Of a stretch of DNA of 64,000 bases, positions 50,236 through 58,351 are shown one piece after another. The notes under the pieces are model-generated. The model had not been told where the DNA came from, ran no database searches, and worked only from the letters and a program-made list of their open reading frames with translations. Made by a program: the position numbers and the translations under genes. The first letter of the stretch is position 1; every line of letters begins with the position of its first letter. The DNA comes from Gammaproteobacteria bacterium (GTDB lineage Bacteria > Pseudomonadota > Gammaproteobacteria > Pseudomonadales > Alcanivoracaceae). The DNA lies in the NCBI GenBank assembly GCA_018067045.1, contig JAGPVL010000004.1, forward strand, positions 62,001 to 126,000. The letters are read 5' to 3'.

Positions 50236-50715
50236 CTAAATTTTGCTCAAGCAGGGCGGGCAGAGCCATACAGACGCCGCACCGGATGTGGCACTAAGGC
50301 CACGTAGCGCTTTGGCACCGCGCGCTAATATGAGGCCGCAGTTCGCGCAGGGAACAGGTTTATTGACCAGAACCTCCTGCCACGCTTCGACGTCATCAAT
50401 GGACGGGCCTTCGACGGTAGGTTGGGCTTGCTTGCCCTCAGTGTTTAACTCCGGACGACGAGCAGAGGCGGCGAGTTTGGAGGCGTCTCGTCGCACTGTG
50501 TCTACTAGCTGGGCGGAGTCAGCGATAATGTTGTCGACTAGATTAAAGGTGTCTTCGAGCACATTGCGGATTAAGTGCGAGACGCTCACACGCTCTCTCT
50601 CTGCCGCTTCTTTTAAAGTGCTCTCTAGGTCTTTAGGCACACGGGTCTGAATAACACGGTCTTTGCGCTCGGTGTCAGGGGCGGGTTTTCGGCCGCGTTT
50701 TGGGTGTTCGGACAT
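50236..50715 (-). CDS. Ribbon-helix-helix / zinc-ribbon protein, putative regulator
   Basis: A 159-residue protein with two modules. After a basic start (MSEHPKRGRKPAPDTERKDR), residues 20-60 form a ribbon-helix-helix: beta strand RVIQTRVPKDLESTLKEAAE, then helices ERERVSVSHLIRNVLEDTFN. A helical, charged linker follows (61-110). The C-terminus has a CxxC pair in VPCANCGLIL (Cys123, Cys126) and another in WLCPPCLSKI (Cys152, Cys155), a likely zinc ribbon. RHH proteins bind DNA as dimers. A near-identical palindrome precedes both this gene and the ABC1 kinase gene, so this protein is the obvious candidate to bind it. I do not recognise a described family with this combination. Confidence 0.75.
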   Translation of the reverse strand: MSEHPKRGRKPAPDTERKDRVIQTRVPKDLESTLKEAAERERVSVSHLIRNVLEDTFNLVDNIIADSAQLVDTVRRDASKLAASARRPELNTEGKQAQPTVEGPSIDDVEAWQEVLVNKPVPCANCGLILARGAKALRGLSATSGAASVWLCPPCLSKI

Positions 50716-50737
50716 CTTCCACGCCTTATTGAATTTT

Positions 50738-50757
50738 TGTATTACGAAATAGTACAT
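50738..50757. promoter_or_regulatory. Shared palindromic operator, copy 2 (RHH gene promoter)
   Basis: TGTATTACGAAATAGTACAT, read on the + strand, 23-42 bases upstream of the RHH gene's ATG. It has the same half-sites (TGTATTA and TAGTACAT) and the same 5-bp spacer length as copy 1, at a similar distance from its start codon. Confidence 0.6.
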
Positions 50758-50902
50758 TATCGGATTAGCCAACCGCAACTCCCGATTTCGGTTGTTTTAG
50801 TCATGTTCAAAAAAGGGGCTACAAACAGGGTGTTCGGAGCGGGAATTTGCCGGTATACGCAGGTATGATCGGCGCCTCTAACGTATGCCGAAGGTGAGAG
50901 CC

Positions 50903-51481
50903 ATGAATCGACAGAATGCACCAGCAGCGTTTCAGCGCTCGATATCGACACAGAGCCCTGTCACGGGAGCGTCCTTCTTACCAATACGCTTACTGCCGAT
51001 AATGTCCTTGCTACTGCTGCTTGTCAGCGCGACGGCATGTACGGGGATTAAGCGCGATACCTTGCCGCCAGAAGTTTCGCTGTCGAAAGTGACGTTGCTG
51101 AGTGCAGGCTTATTTGAGCAACGCTGGCAGTTAACCCTGCGTACATACAACCCGAACAGCTATCCGTTGAGTATGCGCGGTTTGAAATACCAGCTGTTTG
51201 TCGCGGGGAACGAAATGGCTCGGGGGCTGAGCAATGACAAGGTGACGTTACCGGCAAACGGCGAGGCATTGGTGAGCACCGAGGTGACCACCAGTCTTAT
51301 GCAGATCATGTCGCAGATGCAGGCATTGCAGCGGGCGAGAGAAAAAGATGGAAAGCGCGAAAGTGGCGGGGAAGATAACCTGGTGGAATACCGCATTGAT
51401 GGCAGCGTAGTGCTCGGCTCGATGCCGTTACCCTTGTCATTCAGCCATGAGGGAACGACGACGCTGCCGTCGTTGCGGTGA
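50903..51481 (+). CDS. LEA14-like (LEA type 2) lipoprotein
   Basis: A 192-residue exported lipoprotein. The long N-terminus is followed by hydrophobic ILPIMSLLLLLVS-type residues and a lipobox SATAC with the cysteine near residue 46. The mature part is a single late-embryogenesis-abundant type 2/WHy domain: VSLSKVTLLSAGLFEQRWQL, TLRTYNPNSYPLSMRGLKYQ, VTLPANGEALVSTEVT and a closing beta strand. Bacterial LEA14-like proteins are thought to protect envelopes during desiccation or osmotic stress; that is family knowledge, not shown here. AAGGTGAG precedes ATG 50903. Divergent from the RHH gene. Confidence 0.78.
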   Translation: MNRQNAPAAFQRSISTQSPVTGASFLPIRLLPIMSLLLLLVSATACTGIKRDTLPPEVSLSKVTLLSAGLFEQRWQLTLRTYNPNSYPLSMRGLKYQLFVAGNEMARGLSNDKVTLPANGEALVSTEVTTSLMQIMSQMQALQRAREKDGKRESGGEDNLVEYRIDGSVVLGSMPLPLSFSHEGTTTLPSLR

Positions 51482-51525
51482 TCTTTGTAGGGCGTTGCGC
51501 CGGCGGCTCGATGTGATAACGCACC

Positions 51526-52314
51526 TTACTCTTTATTCGGAAACTGCCCGTGGCGGCCCTCGCCATCGCGGAAACGACTGGCGCCGCTAACGGTTTCGCC
51601 ACTGGCGAGGGTTGCTAGCCCGAGGCGAAACTCATTTTGTATGGCGGCGGGCTCTTCAAGTGACCATTGTTGATAGCTGCTTTGCCGGTCGTTGCGTAGG
51701 CAGCCTTGCGGAAACGCCGCAATTTGCTGTGCCAGTTTGATCGCTTCGTGAACGGCTTGCCCAGTAGGGACTCGTCTGTTGGCAAGGCCAATGTGGTGCG
51801 CTTCTTCTGCATTCACGGCACGACCGGTCAGAATCATATCCATGGCGTGGCTCATGCCGATTAGTCGCGGCAGTCGGACTGTTCCGCCATCAATGAGCGG
51901 CACCCCAAAACGGCGGCAAAATACGCCAAAGGTGGCGCTTTCATCTGCGACCCGTAGATCACACCAGAGTGCGAGTTCTAATCCCCCTGCAACACAAAAT
52001 CCGGAAATCGCGGCGATGACCGGTTTTGATAATGTCATGCGCGTGGGACCCATAGGGCCATCGCCGTCTTGGTTGAGCTGATGCATTCTTTCCGGGTCGC
52101 CGCTTGATACAGCTTTTAAATCAGCCCCAGCACAAAAGTGTTCGCCCGTGCCGGCGAGAATGGCCACGGACAGGGCCTCATCTTGATCAAAATCTCGGAA
52201 CGCTTGCGCCAGCGCTTCTGCTGTCGGTCGATCTACGGCATTGCGGCATTCTGGTCGGTTGATTTCGATTACGACAAAAGGTGGCTGATGGTTAATTGAA
52301 ATAAGCGACTTCAT
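51526..52314 (-). CDS. Enoyl-CoA hydratase/isomerase-family protein
   Basis: Crotonase-fold enzyme acting on acyl-CoA thioesters, usually hydrating enoyl-CoA in beta-oxidation. The 262-residue protein has the oxyanion-hole segments EHFCAGADLKAVSSGD (first) and ISGFCVAGGLELALWCDLRV (second, with the conserved Gly-Gly), then FGVFCRRFGVPLIDGGTVRLPR. In that last segment the positions of the two catalytic glutamates of true hydratases appear as R/V and D, so isomerase, dehalogenase or other crotonase chemistry is possible. CGGAG precedes the ATG. Single gene convergent with the LEA-like gene. Confidence 0.85.
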   Translation of the reverse strand: MKSLISINHQPPFVVIEINRPECRNAVDRPTAEALAQAFRDFDQDEALSVAILAGTGEHFCAGADLKAVSSGDPERMHQLNQDGDGPMGPTRMTLSKPVIAAISGFCVAGGLELALWCDLRVADESATFGVFCRRFGVPLIDGGTVRLPRLIGMSHAMDMILTGRAVNAEEAHHIGLANRRVPTGQAVHEAIKLAQQIAAFPQGCLRNDRQSSYQQWSLEEPAAIQNEFRLGLATLASGETVSGASRFRDGEGRHGQFPNKE

Positions 52315-52511
52315 TTAAGGCTCCGCGAATATTTGCATACGCATAATGGCCGATAACTGAAACGTTATGGCTGATAGGCCTACGTTATAGGACGAGTGTT
52401 CCCATATGGAAAGGAATATAAAAAATGAAATTTATTAGTAAGTTAGTGTGAGGATGCAAATTTGTAAAATACTGGGGTATGCTGATTGGAGCGCCATCGG
52501 GGTGATGGCAT

Positions 52512-54647
52512 ATGGATGGCACGTGCAGGTACCGGATGATCATGCGCTATAGTAACAATAAAGTATTAGTCGGCGTTTTTTGCTGTTTGGCGACACCAGC
52601 TTTTGCGCTGGATGATTTATTTTCGTTGTCGTTGGAAGAGCTCAGCGGTGTCAATGTGAGTATCGCGACGGGGACCGTCAAGCCACTGGCACAGGCGCCA
52701 GCGGGTGCAAGCGTCGTCACGGCTGAAGAAATTGCGATGATGGGCGCGCAAACACTCGATGAAGTACTTGAAACCATCCCCGGTGTACATGTTTCTCGCG
52801 GTAGTTTTGGTTTGGCGCCACGCTACTTTATTCGCGGCATTGTTTCCACGTACAACCCTCAAACGCTGGTGTTATTGAACGGCGTTCCTATGACCAGTCT
52901 TTTCCTCGGCGATCGCGGCGAGAGAAATCCCAATGAATATAGTTTGCCGATTAAAACGGTCGAGCGTATCGAAGTTATTCGTGGGCCTGGCTCAGCGCTA
53001 TACGGTGCCGATGCGTTTGCTGGCGTTATTAATGTGATTACCAAAAGTGCCGACGATATTGATGGCACGGAACTGAGCGCGAGCTGGGGAAGCTTCGATA
53101 CTTCACGTGCCTCGATTCTGAGCGGCCAACAAGTAGGTGAATTGAAAGTTGCGGTGGCCTTGTCACATTTAAGCACCAAGGGTGATGACAGCGCGATTAT
53201 TGATAGTGACTTGCAAAGTGTGATTGATCCGACGTTAGCGCAACCGGCATCCAGAGCGCCGGAAGCTGCCGCCACGAGTGTTAAGTATTTTGATGCACGA
53301 GTGGATATGGAGCTGCAAGATTGGCGCTGGCGGGTCGCATGGAACGGTTCTAAGGATGCCGGCACGGGGCAGGGTATTAATGATGCGTTAGATCCAGATA
53401 GCCGCTTCGAATATTACCGCGCGTCGACAGATCTAGGGTGGCATAACGATGACTTATTGAATGATTGGGAAATTGATGTGCTGCTTAGCTACGCTTATGC
53501 AGGCTTCAATAACCCGACCGGAATTTATTTATTTCCCCCCGGCGCTGATTTTGGCTTAGGTGCATTTCCAGACGGTGTGCGGGCCAAGCCTGAGCTTAAA
53601 GAAGAGAATGTTAGAGCGAATGTGAATTTTTTGTATAAGGGCTTTGATAATCATACGGTTTTGCTGGGTAGCGGTTATTTGTGGGCAGATTTATTTGAAA
53701 CCCATGACACGACCAATTACACCAGTGTATTAGCACCGCGCGGCGAATTGGTCGACATTAGTGACACTGCGGATGTCTTTCAGCCGGAGGATTCACGCCA
53801 GAGCCATTATCTATTTATTCAGGATGAATGGCAGTTTGCGTCTCGCTGGGAGTTGATTGCCGGTTTGCGTTATGACAGTTACTCCGATGTGGGGGGCACG
53901 GCAAATCCACGTTTAGCATTGGTTTGGTCGACCACGGATACTTTTACAACCAAGTTATTATATGGCGAAGCATTTCGCGCGCCGGCATTTTTTGAACTCT
54001 ATGCGACCAACAATCCGGTTGCGTTGGGTAACCCGGATTTGGATCCAGAATCGTTGCGCAGTACTGAGTTGGCCTTTGATTGGCGGCCAATATCTGATTG
54101 GGCGCTAGCGCTCAATCTCTACCATTGGCGCATTACCGATTATATTGATTTTCTTGCCGATCCTGGCACGGGCACCTTCACCGCACAGAATTCCGGCAAG
54201 ATTGATGGTTATGGATTAGAGGCCGAAGTCCGCCATCAGCTTAGCCGTGATGTGAATTGGCTCGTCAATTATAGCTACCAGCATACCAAGGATGAGGACA
54301 GTGGTGAGCCGCTTGGCTTTATGCCAACGCACCAAGGCTACGCCCGAGTGGCCTGGGAATTTATGCCGCGCTGGCAGTGGGCGCCGCAGTTGACGTGGGT
54401 CGGTGAGCGATTGCGTGCGGCGGGTGATAGCCGTGATGCCTTACGTGGTTATGTGAGCGCGGATATGAGCTTACGCAAGCGTTGGAAAGGCAATATTGAC
54501 GTCGCGTTGATCGCACGCAATATGTTTAACGCAGATATTCGTGAGCCGAGTCGTGGTCCTACATCGGGACAACAGTTTGCGAGCTTTGAGAACGACTTGC
54601 CGCAACAGGGCCGTAGCGTGACGATAGCGTTTAGCGCGCCGTGGTAG
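52512..54647 (+). CDS. TonB-dependent outer-membrane receptor
   Basis: Outer-membrane beta-barrel importer energised by TonB. The 711-residue precursor has a signal peptide ending LATPAFA, a TonB-box-like start (LDDLFSLSLEELSGVNVSIA), and the plug domain (about 60-170) with ETIPGVHVSRGSFGLAPRYF, VLLNGVPM and VERIEVIRGPGSALYGADAF. The ~22-strand barrel ends ...QGRSVTIAFSAPW with a terminal aromatic. ATG 52512 (with GGGGTGATGG upstream) and ATG 52542 are both possible; the shorter form gives the more normal signal. The ligand is unknown: no Fur box was confirmed and plug sequences alone do not tell siderophore from other ligands. Confidence 0.92.
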   Translation: MDGTCRYRMIMRYSNNKVLVGVFCCLATPAFALDDLFSLSLEELSGVNVSIATGTVKPLAQAPAGASVVTAEEIAMMGAQTLDEVLETIPGVHVSRGSFGLAPRYFIRGIVSTYNPQTLVLLNGVPMTSLFLGDRGERNPNEYSLPIKTVERIEVIRGPGSALYGADAFAGVINVITKSADDIDGTELSASWGSFDTSRASILSGQQVGELKVAVALSHLSTKGDDSAIIDSDLQSVIDPTLAQPASRAPEAAATSVKYFDARVDMELQDWRWRVAWNGSKDAGTGQGINDALDPDSRFEYYRASTDLGWHNDDLLNDWEIDVLLSYAYAGFNNPTGIYLFPPGADFGLGAFPDGVRAKPELKEENVRANVNFLYKGFDNHTVLLGSGYLWADLFETHDTTNYTSVLAPRGELVDISDTADVFQPEDSRQSHYLFIQDEWQFASRWELIAGLRYDSYSDVGGTANPRLALVWSTTDTFTTKLLYGEAFRAPAFFELYATNNPVALGNPDLDPESLRSTELAFDWRPISDWALALNLYHWRITDYIDFLADPGTGTFTAQNSGKIDGYGLEAEVRHQLSRDVNWLVNYSYQHTKDEDSGEPLGFMPTHQGYARVAWEFMPRWQWAPQLTWVGERLRAAGDSRDALRGYVSADMSLRKRWKGNIDVALIARNMFNADIREPSRGPTSGQQFASFENDLPQQGRSVTIAFSAPW

Positions 54648-54919
54648 TGCTAATGATAAATGTTTCCCCGTCGTTCCTGAGTTTCTAGTGTCGTCTGTCT
54701 GCTAGGTCAATGAGGTTGGCCTAGCAAGAGTTTGTATCGCCTTTTGTAGTTCGTTTCTCATGCATGCTATGCAGAAGCTTCCCCGCATATCTTCCCCTTC
54801 AGGCCTTTTCTGCGCGATTCTATCGTATATAGGGTGGCATCGTGAAAGAATGGTCGCGGCCGATAGGGATCGGTTTAGTCTTAATAGACCAATTATTTTA
54901 TGGGTATCGAAAAAAGATT

Positions 54920-55318
54920 ATGTTTACGACAACCATTACACCACGATTTTATGAAACGGATGCCTTCGGCCATATCAATAATATTGTTGTGGCGGGCTGG
55001 TTTGAGGCAGGCCGTGAAGATATTTTTCGGGTATTTACACCAGAGTTAGATCCGAAAAAGTTGCCGCTAATTCTTGCCCGTATCGAAGTAGATTTTGTCG
55101 CCCAGACCTATTATGGCAAAGCGGTGGATGTGAATACTTGGTTGGCGAAGCTGGGAAATTCATCGTTCATTGTGAAGCAGGAAATTGTGCAGGACGGTAA
55201 AGTGGTGGCGAAAGGCAAAGCGATTCAGGTGTACTTTAATCATGCTACGCAACAGTCCGAGCGTTTACCGGATGTTTATCGAGCGGTACTGGAAAAGCAC
55301 GTTCGCGAAGAAGAGTAA
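54920..55318 (+). CDS. Acyl-CoA thioesterase (4HBT family)
   Basis: A 132-residue hotdog-fold thioesterase. The signature TPRFYETDAFGHINNIVVAGWFEAGREDIF contains the catalytic Asp in the YETDAFGHINN motif of 4-hydroxybenzoyl-CoA thioesterase-type enzymes, followed by strands LPLILARIEVDFVAQTYYG and VDVNTWLAKLGNSSFIVKQE. The start at ATG 54920 (MFTTTITPRF) fits the family; a GTG at 54842 could add 26 residues of unusual sequence. 54648-54919 has no other gene. Substrate unknown. It converges on the SRPBCC gene. Confidence 0.85.
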   Translation: MFTTTITPRFYETDAFGHINNIVVAGWFEAGREDIFRVFTPELDPKKLPLILARIEVDFVAQTYYGKAVDVNTWLAKLGNSSFIVKQEIVQDGKVVAKGKAIQVYFNHATQQSERLPDVYRAVLEKHVREEE

Positions 55319-55329
55319 TGTTCTCTGAG

Positions 55330-55358
55330 CGCGGTCTGAAACACTGTTTCAGACCGCG
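55330..55358. terminator. Perfect hairpin between convergent genes (no T run)
   Basis: CGCGGTCTGAAAC (55330-55342), loop ACT, GTTTCAGACCGCG (55346-55358), 13 perfect pairs, placed 12 bp after the thioesterase stop and 24 bp before the end of the opposite gene. There is no U tract, so termination would need Rho or be weak; it may protect 3' ends. Confidence 0.5.
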
Positions 55359-55381
55359 TCAAACAAGGAGACCTTTGGCGT

Positions 55382-55810
55382 TTACAGCTTTAGGCGGTTT
55401 AAGCCGCGATTGATACCCTGTTGCAGAACGGGCTTGATGATTGCTGCGACGCCTGGGAATTTCCCTTCAAACGAAATCGTATAGTGAAGCTGGGCGCTGT
55501 TATCATCGCCACTAAAGCGCATGCAACCATGATGGTTGCGCAAAGGGCTACCACGACTGATGCGGTACTCAATCAGCTTTTCGGTTTCAAATGCGGTAAC
55601 CGTTTCTTCGAACGGGGCAGCCAGCGGCAGCGGTAAGCCTAGTTGGCGAACGGAACCAACACCGTTGCGCTCGGTATCGCCATTACGTACGCGAACGACC
55701 TTCATCGGCGCAAAGAGTGATGCTAGGTTTTCATGCTCGCTCATATGAGCGAAGAGCTTCTCTAATGAGAACGGAAAGGATTTCTTGATATCGATGGTTT
55801 GTACGGCCAC
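55382..55810 (-). CDS. SRPBCC-family protein
   Basis: About 142 residues with a polyketide cyclase/dehydrase-like fold: VQTIDIKKSFPFSLEKLFAH, MSEHENLASLFAPMKVVRVR, then strands VTAFETEKLIEYRISRGSPL and QLHYTISFEGKFPGVAAIIK, and the C-terminal helix (VLQQGINRGLNRLKL). GTG 55810 is chosen because CGGAG lies upstream and the domain begins there; the frame is open to 55951 but that part looks non-coding. Ligand and role unknown. Convergent with the thioesterase, divergent from the YchJ-like gene. Confidence 0.68.
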   Translation of the reverse strand: MAVQTIDIKKSFPFSLEKLFAHMSEHENLASLFAPMKVVRVRNGDTERNGVGSVRQLGLPLPLAAPFEETVTAFETEKLIEYRISRGSPLRNHHGCMRFSGDDNSAQLHYTISFEGKFPGVAAIIKPVLQQGINRGLNRLKL

Positions 55811-55996
55811 GGCAGCAAACTCCGGTTGTATTGAATGGTATTCAATTATATTGAGTGTATCGATTAGGTGCACAGAGTGTGCCCAGCCTAGGCGGTGTGG
55901 GAAAGGGCTGAATGGGCCAGAGCAGAACGATGAGTTGGTACTTTCAGTCAATGGTGCCCGATGGCGTTAATAGAAATGCAAAAGGACCCATCAAAA

Positions 55997-56455
55997 ATGT
56001 CGCAGCGCTTATGCCCTTGTCAGTCCGGTGAGCCTTACAGTGTCTGCTGTCAGCCCCATCATTTGGGCGCGCCAGTAGACTCTCCCGAGGCATTAATGCG
56101 CTCGCGCTATAGCGCTTTTGCCATGGGCTTAGCAGATTATATTCATGAAAGTTGGCATCCCGAGACACGTCCCGCGCAGAGGCCGAACGCTAGCGCCGAG
56201 ACGTCGGAGCAGTGGAAAGGCCTAAAGGTTTTGTCCAGTGAAGCAGACGCGCAATACGGTTACGTACATTTCTGCGCGACATGTCGTGATCAGGGGCGTT
56301 GGTATGTATTGGAGGAGCGCTCGCGTTTCGTGTGCGAGGGTGGGCGCTGGTACTACCTAGACGGTGAGCCGGAGAGTCGTGAGTTGAAGCCCGGTCGGAA
56401 TGATCCTTGTCCTTGTGGTAGTGATCGCAAAGAGAAGAAATGCTGTGGCGCATAA
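55997..56455 (+). CDS. YchJ-family SEC-C motif protein
   Basis: A 152-residue cytoplasmic protein of the YchJ/UPF0225 family: an N-terminal zinc-binding SEC-C-like motif RLCPCQSGEPYSVCCQPHHL, the conserved central domain SPEALMRSRYSAFAMGLADY followed by IHESWHPETRP (NTF2-like), and a second SEC-C motif at the C-terminus, DPCPCGSDRKEKKCCGA. SEC-C motifs (CXC-X8-CC/CH) bind zinc and are known from SecA. Function of YchJ is unresolved. AAAGGA lies ten bases before ATG 55997; ATG 55976 and 55961 are other in-frame choices. Confidence 0.85.
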   Translation: MSQRLCPCQSGEPYSVCCQPHHLGAPVDSPEALMRSRYSAFAMGLADYIHESWHPETRPAQRPNASAETSEQWKGLKVLSSEADAQYGYVHFCATCRDQGRWYVLEERSRFVCEGGRWYYLDGEPESRELKPGRNDPCPCGSDRKEKKCCGA

Positions 56456-56490
56456 AGCGCCGCAGCGTTGAAGAGTAAGATAGGGCGCGA

Positions 56491-57519
56491 TTAAAACTCT
56501 TTGGTTTGTGCGCTAACAGTGCTCCAAGGGACGACTGCGATCACATACTGATCTGACGTCAGGTTGGCTAGCGCGGCGAGTTTGGTTGCCCACTGCTGCA
56601 CCATTGTTTCCGTGTCACCTATATCCTTTGAAATGCTGCTGTGCAATTGCAGCGTGAGCGTCATGCGCTGATTCCACGTCATGCTACAGGCGGTGACTGG
56701 CAGCAAGCTGGTAACCGGCGGCGCGCCCATATAGGTGATGTCATCGTCTATTGGGTGCTCGTATCCGGCGGGAGGCCATGCGCCAACATTCGAGAATACG
56801 CCGAGCCAGCAAGGCTTGGCATGCTCAGCCAGATAACGAAATGCAGTTTTGCCAACGTAGCGCGTCATATTCGACAGCAGCCACGCGCCCCAGTGAACGC
56901 CTTGGGCATAAATGGTGCGGATTTTTTCGTGAATGTAGGTGTCAGTTGGCGCCGGTGGCAAACGCAGACTAATGCTGGCGGTAAAGTTGCTCGACGCGTT
57001 GCCGCTGGTTGCTCCGCCACGTAGATTGAGCGGAATTGTCCAAACCGTTTCTGTGGGCGTGCTGTTGAGCAGGTTATCGATGGCGACCTCGTTTAATAGC
57101 CTAAGCATCACACTGTTTAACGAGCACTTTACTGTACGAGAGTGATCGAGCAGTGCCTGTGTGGCGGCTTTATCAAAGCGAATATAGGCGAGGCTGGTGC
57201 CGACGCCGCGTTGACGGGTATCACGATGACGCCAATCATATTCTTGCTTACGCATGTTCTTTAGATGTTGAAAAAGAAGCCGTAAACGAGAAAAGAAATT
57301 CGGTATAGCTTCAGCTTTCATTAATGGCTGTTCAGTAATTTGGTTGCCATCGTTGTTAAGCAAATCGGTAAAAGCGCCAACGCCGTCGGATATATTGTGC
57401 GGCCTAAAAAACCAGTCCACTTCGCCGCTCGCAACGTGAACGCGGCCGAAGGTCATGTCGATGGTTTCGCCCATCTCTTTTAAGATGAGGTATTTTTCTC
57501 CAGAGCTATCGCGTGCCAT
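56491..57519 (-). CDS. Condensation/WS-DGAT-superfamily acyltransferase-like protein
   Basis: A 342-residue protein whose C-terminal half resembles CoA-dependent acyltransferases (condensation, PapA5, wax ester synthase): VWTIPLNLRGGATSGNASSN (the 'P..lR....gN' motif), IHEKIRTIYAQ, and GVFSNVGAWPP (the 'SN.G' motif). A candidate catalytic HxxxDG is FRPHNISDGVGAF, but it lies only ~40 residues from the start, whereas condensation domains have it near 130. So the N-terminal lobe is short or the motif is coincidental. GGGAG precedes ATG 57519, only one base after the upstream SDR stop. Third gene of an SDR-SDR-acyltransferase operon; product unknown. Confidence 0.68.
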   Translation of the reverse strand: MARDSSGEKYLILKEMGETIDMTFGRVHVASGEVDWFFRPHNISDGVGAFTDLLNNDGNQITEQPLMKAEAIPNFFSRLRLLFQHLKNMRKQEYDWRHRDTRQRGVGTSLAYIRFDKAATQALLDHSRTVKCSLNSVMLRLLNEVAIDNLLNSTPTETVWTIPLNLRGGATSGNASSNFTASISLRLPPAPTDTYIHEKIRTIYAQGVHWGAWLLSNMTRYVGKTAFRYLAEHAKPCWLGVFSNVGAWPPAGYEHPIDDDITYMGAPPVTSLLPVTACSMTWNQRMTLTLQLHSSISKDIGDTETMVQQWATKLAALANLTSDQYVIAVVPWSTVSAQTKEF

Positions 57520-57520
57520 G

Positions 57521-58351
57521 TTAACTCCCGTAAACGATTTTACTTTTGAGCCAGTCATAGCAACTGACCGGCAAGAGCATTTTTAGCCATTGCTGTAAGT
57601 GCGCACTGGGGCCAACGAGATAGCGCGGTTTTGGCGATGAACTGCGTAGCGCTTTGAGAACGACATTAACGACCGTGTCGGGCGGAACCGCGGACTGTAT
57701 CGTTTTGCGCACAACTTTTTCGGAGCGAGCCATGTCTGGTGCGTACAGTGATTGAACCGCGTCGTCGTGTTGATCCATGCGCGCGGCAATCGCGGAAAAG
57801 GTCTTTTCCCAAAGCGGCGTCGCGACGGCGCCCGGATTAATCAGCACGGTGCGAATGCCAAAGCGGCCCAGCTCTACGCGAAGCGTATCGCTTAAACCTT
57901 CCAGCGCGTATTTTGATGCGACATAGGGGCCAGCAAAAGGCCAAGCCACCAAGCCAGATGTAGAACTAATGTTAACAATACGTCCGCGGCTGCGCCGCAG
58001 CAGCGGCGTACAAGCGCGAATCATGCGATAACAACCCACGATATTCACCTGTAGCTGAGCGGACAGTTCTTCTGGCGTAATAATCTCTACCGGACCGATC
58101 GTAGCAATGCCGGCATTATTGATTAGCGCGAAAAGCTCCTCGTTCTCTAGCTGGTCAATAAGGCGCGTAACCTGACTCTCATCGGTGACATCGAGTTCGA
58201 CCGCAATGATGTTGGGGTGCGCCTCGGAAAGTCGGGTTAAGTCAGCGTGTTGCCGAGCACCGGCATACACGCGGTACCCATTTTCCGCTAGAACTTGCGC
58301 AAGGCGAAAGCCGATGCCCGTCGATGCGCCACTGATTACGATCGCTTTCAC
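57521..58351 (-). CDS. Short-chain dehydrogenase/reductase, lipid-type
   Basis: NAD(P)-dependent oxidoreductase, 276 residues. Cofactor motif ISGASTGIGFRLAQVL (TGxxxGIG form, here SGASTGIG), NNAGIATIGPVEIITPEE, catalytic Ser in IVNISSTSGLVAWP, and the YVASK Tyr-Lys pair. The C-terminal part (VNVVLKALRSSSPKPRYLVG, HLQQWLKMLLP) resembles retinol or 17-beta-hydroxysteroid dehydrogenase-like members that act on membrane lipids. GTG start at 58351 overlaps the upstream SDR stop by four bases and has GGAG upstream. Middle gene of the three-gene operon. Confidence 0.85.
   Translation of the reverse strand: MKAIVISGASTGIGFRLAQVLAENGYRVYAGARQHADLTRLSEAHPNIIAVELDVTDESQVTRLIDQLENEELFALINNAGIATIGPVEIITPEELSAQLQVNIVGCYRMIRACTPLLRRSRGRIVNISSTSGLVAWPFAGPYVASKYALEGLSDTLRVELGRFGIRTVLINPGAVATPLWEKTFSAIAARMDQHDDAVQSLYAPDMARSEKVVRKTIQSAVPPDTVVNVVLKALRSSSPKPRYLVGPSAHLQQWLKMLLPVSCYDWLKSKIVYGS

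Noticed and set aside
55811-55951. N-terminal extension of the SRPBCC gene up to 55951
   Set aside because: The added residues do not look like the domain or a signal peptide, and a better ribosome site precedes GTG 55810.
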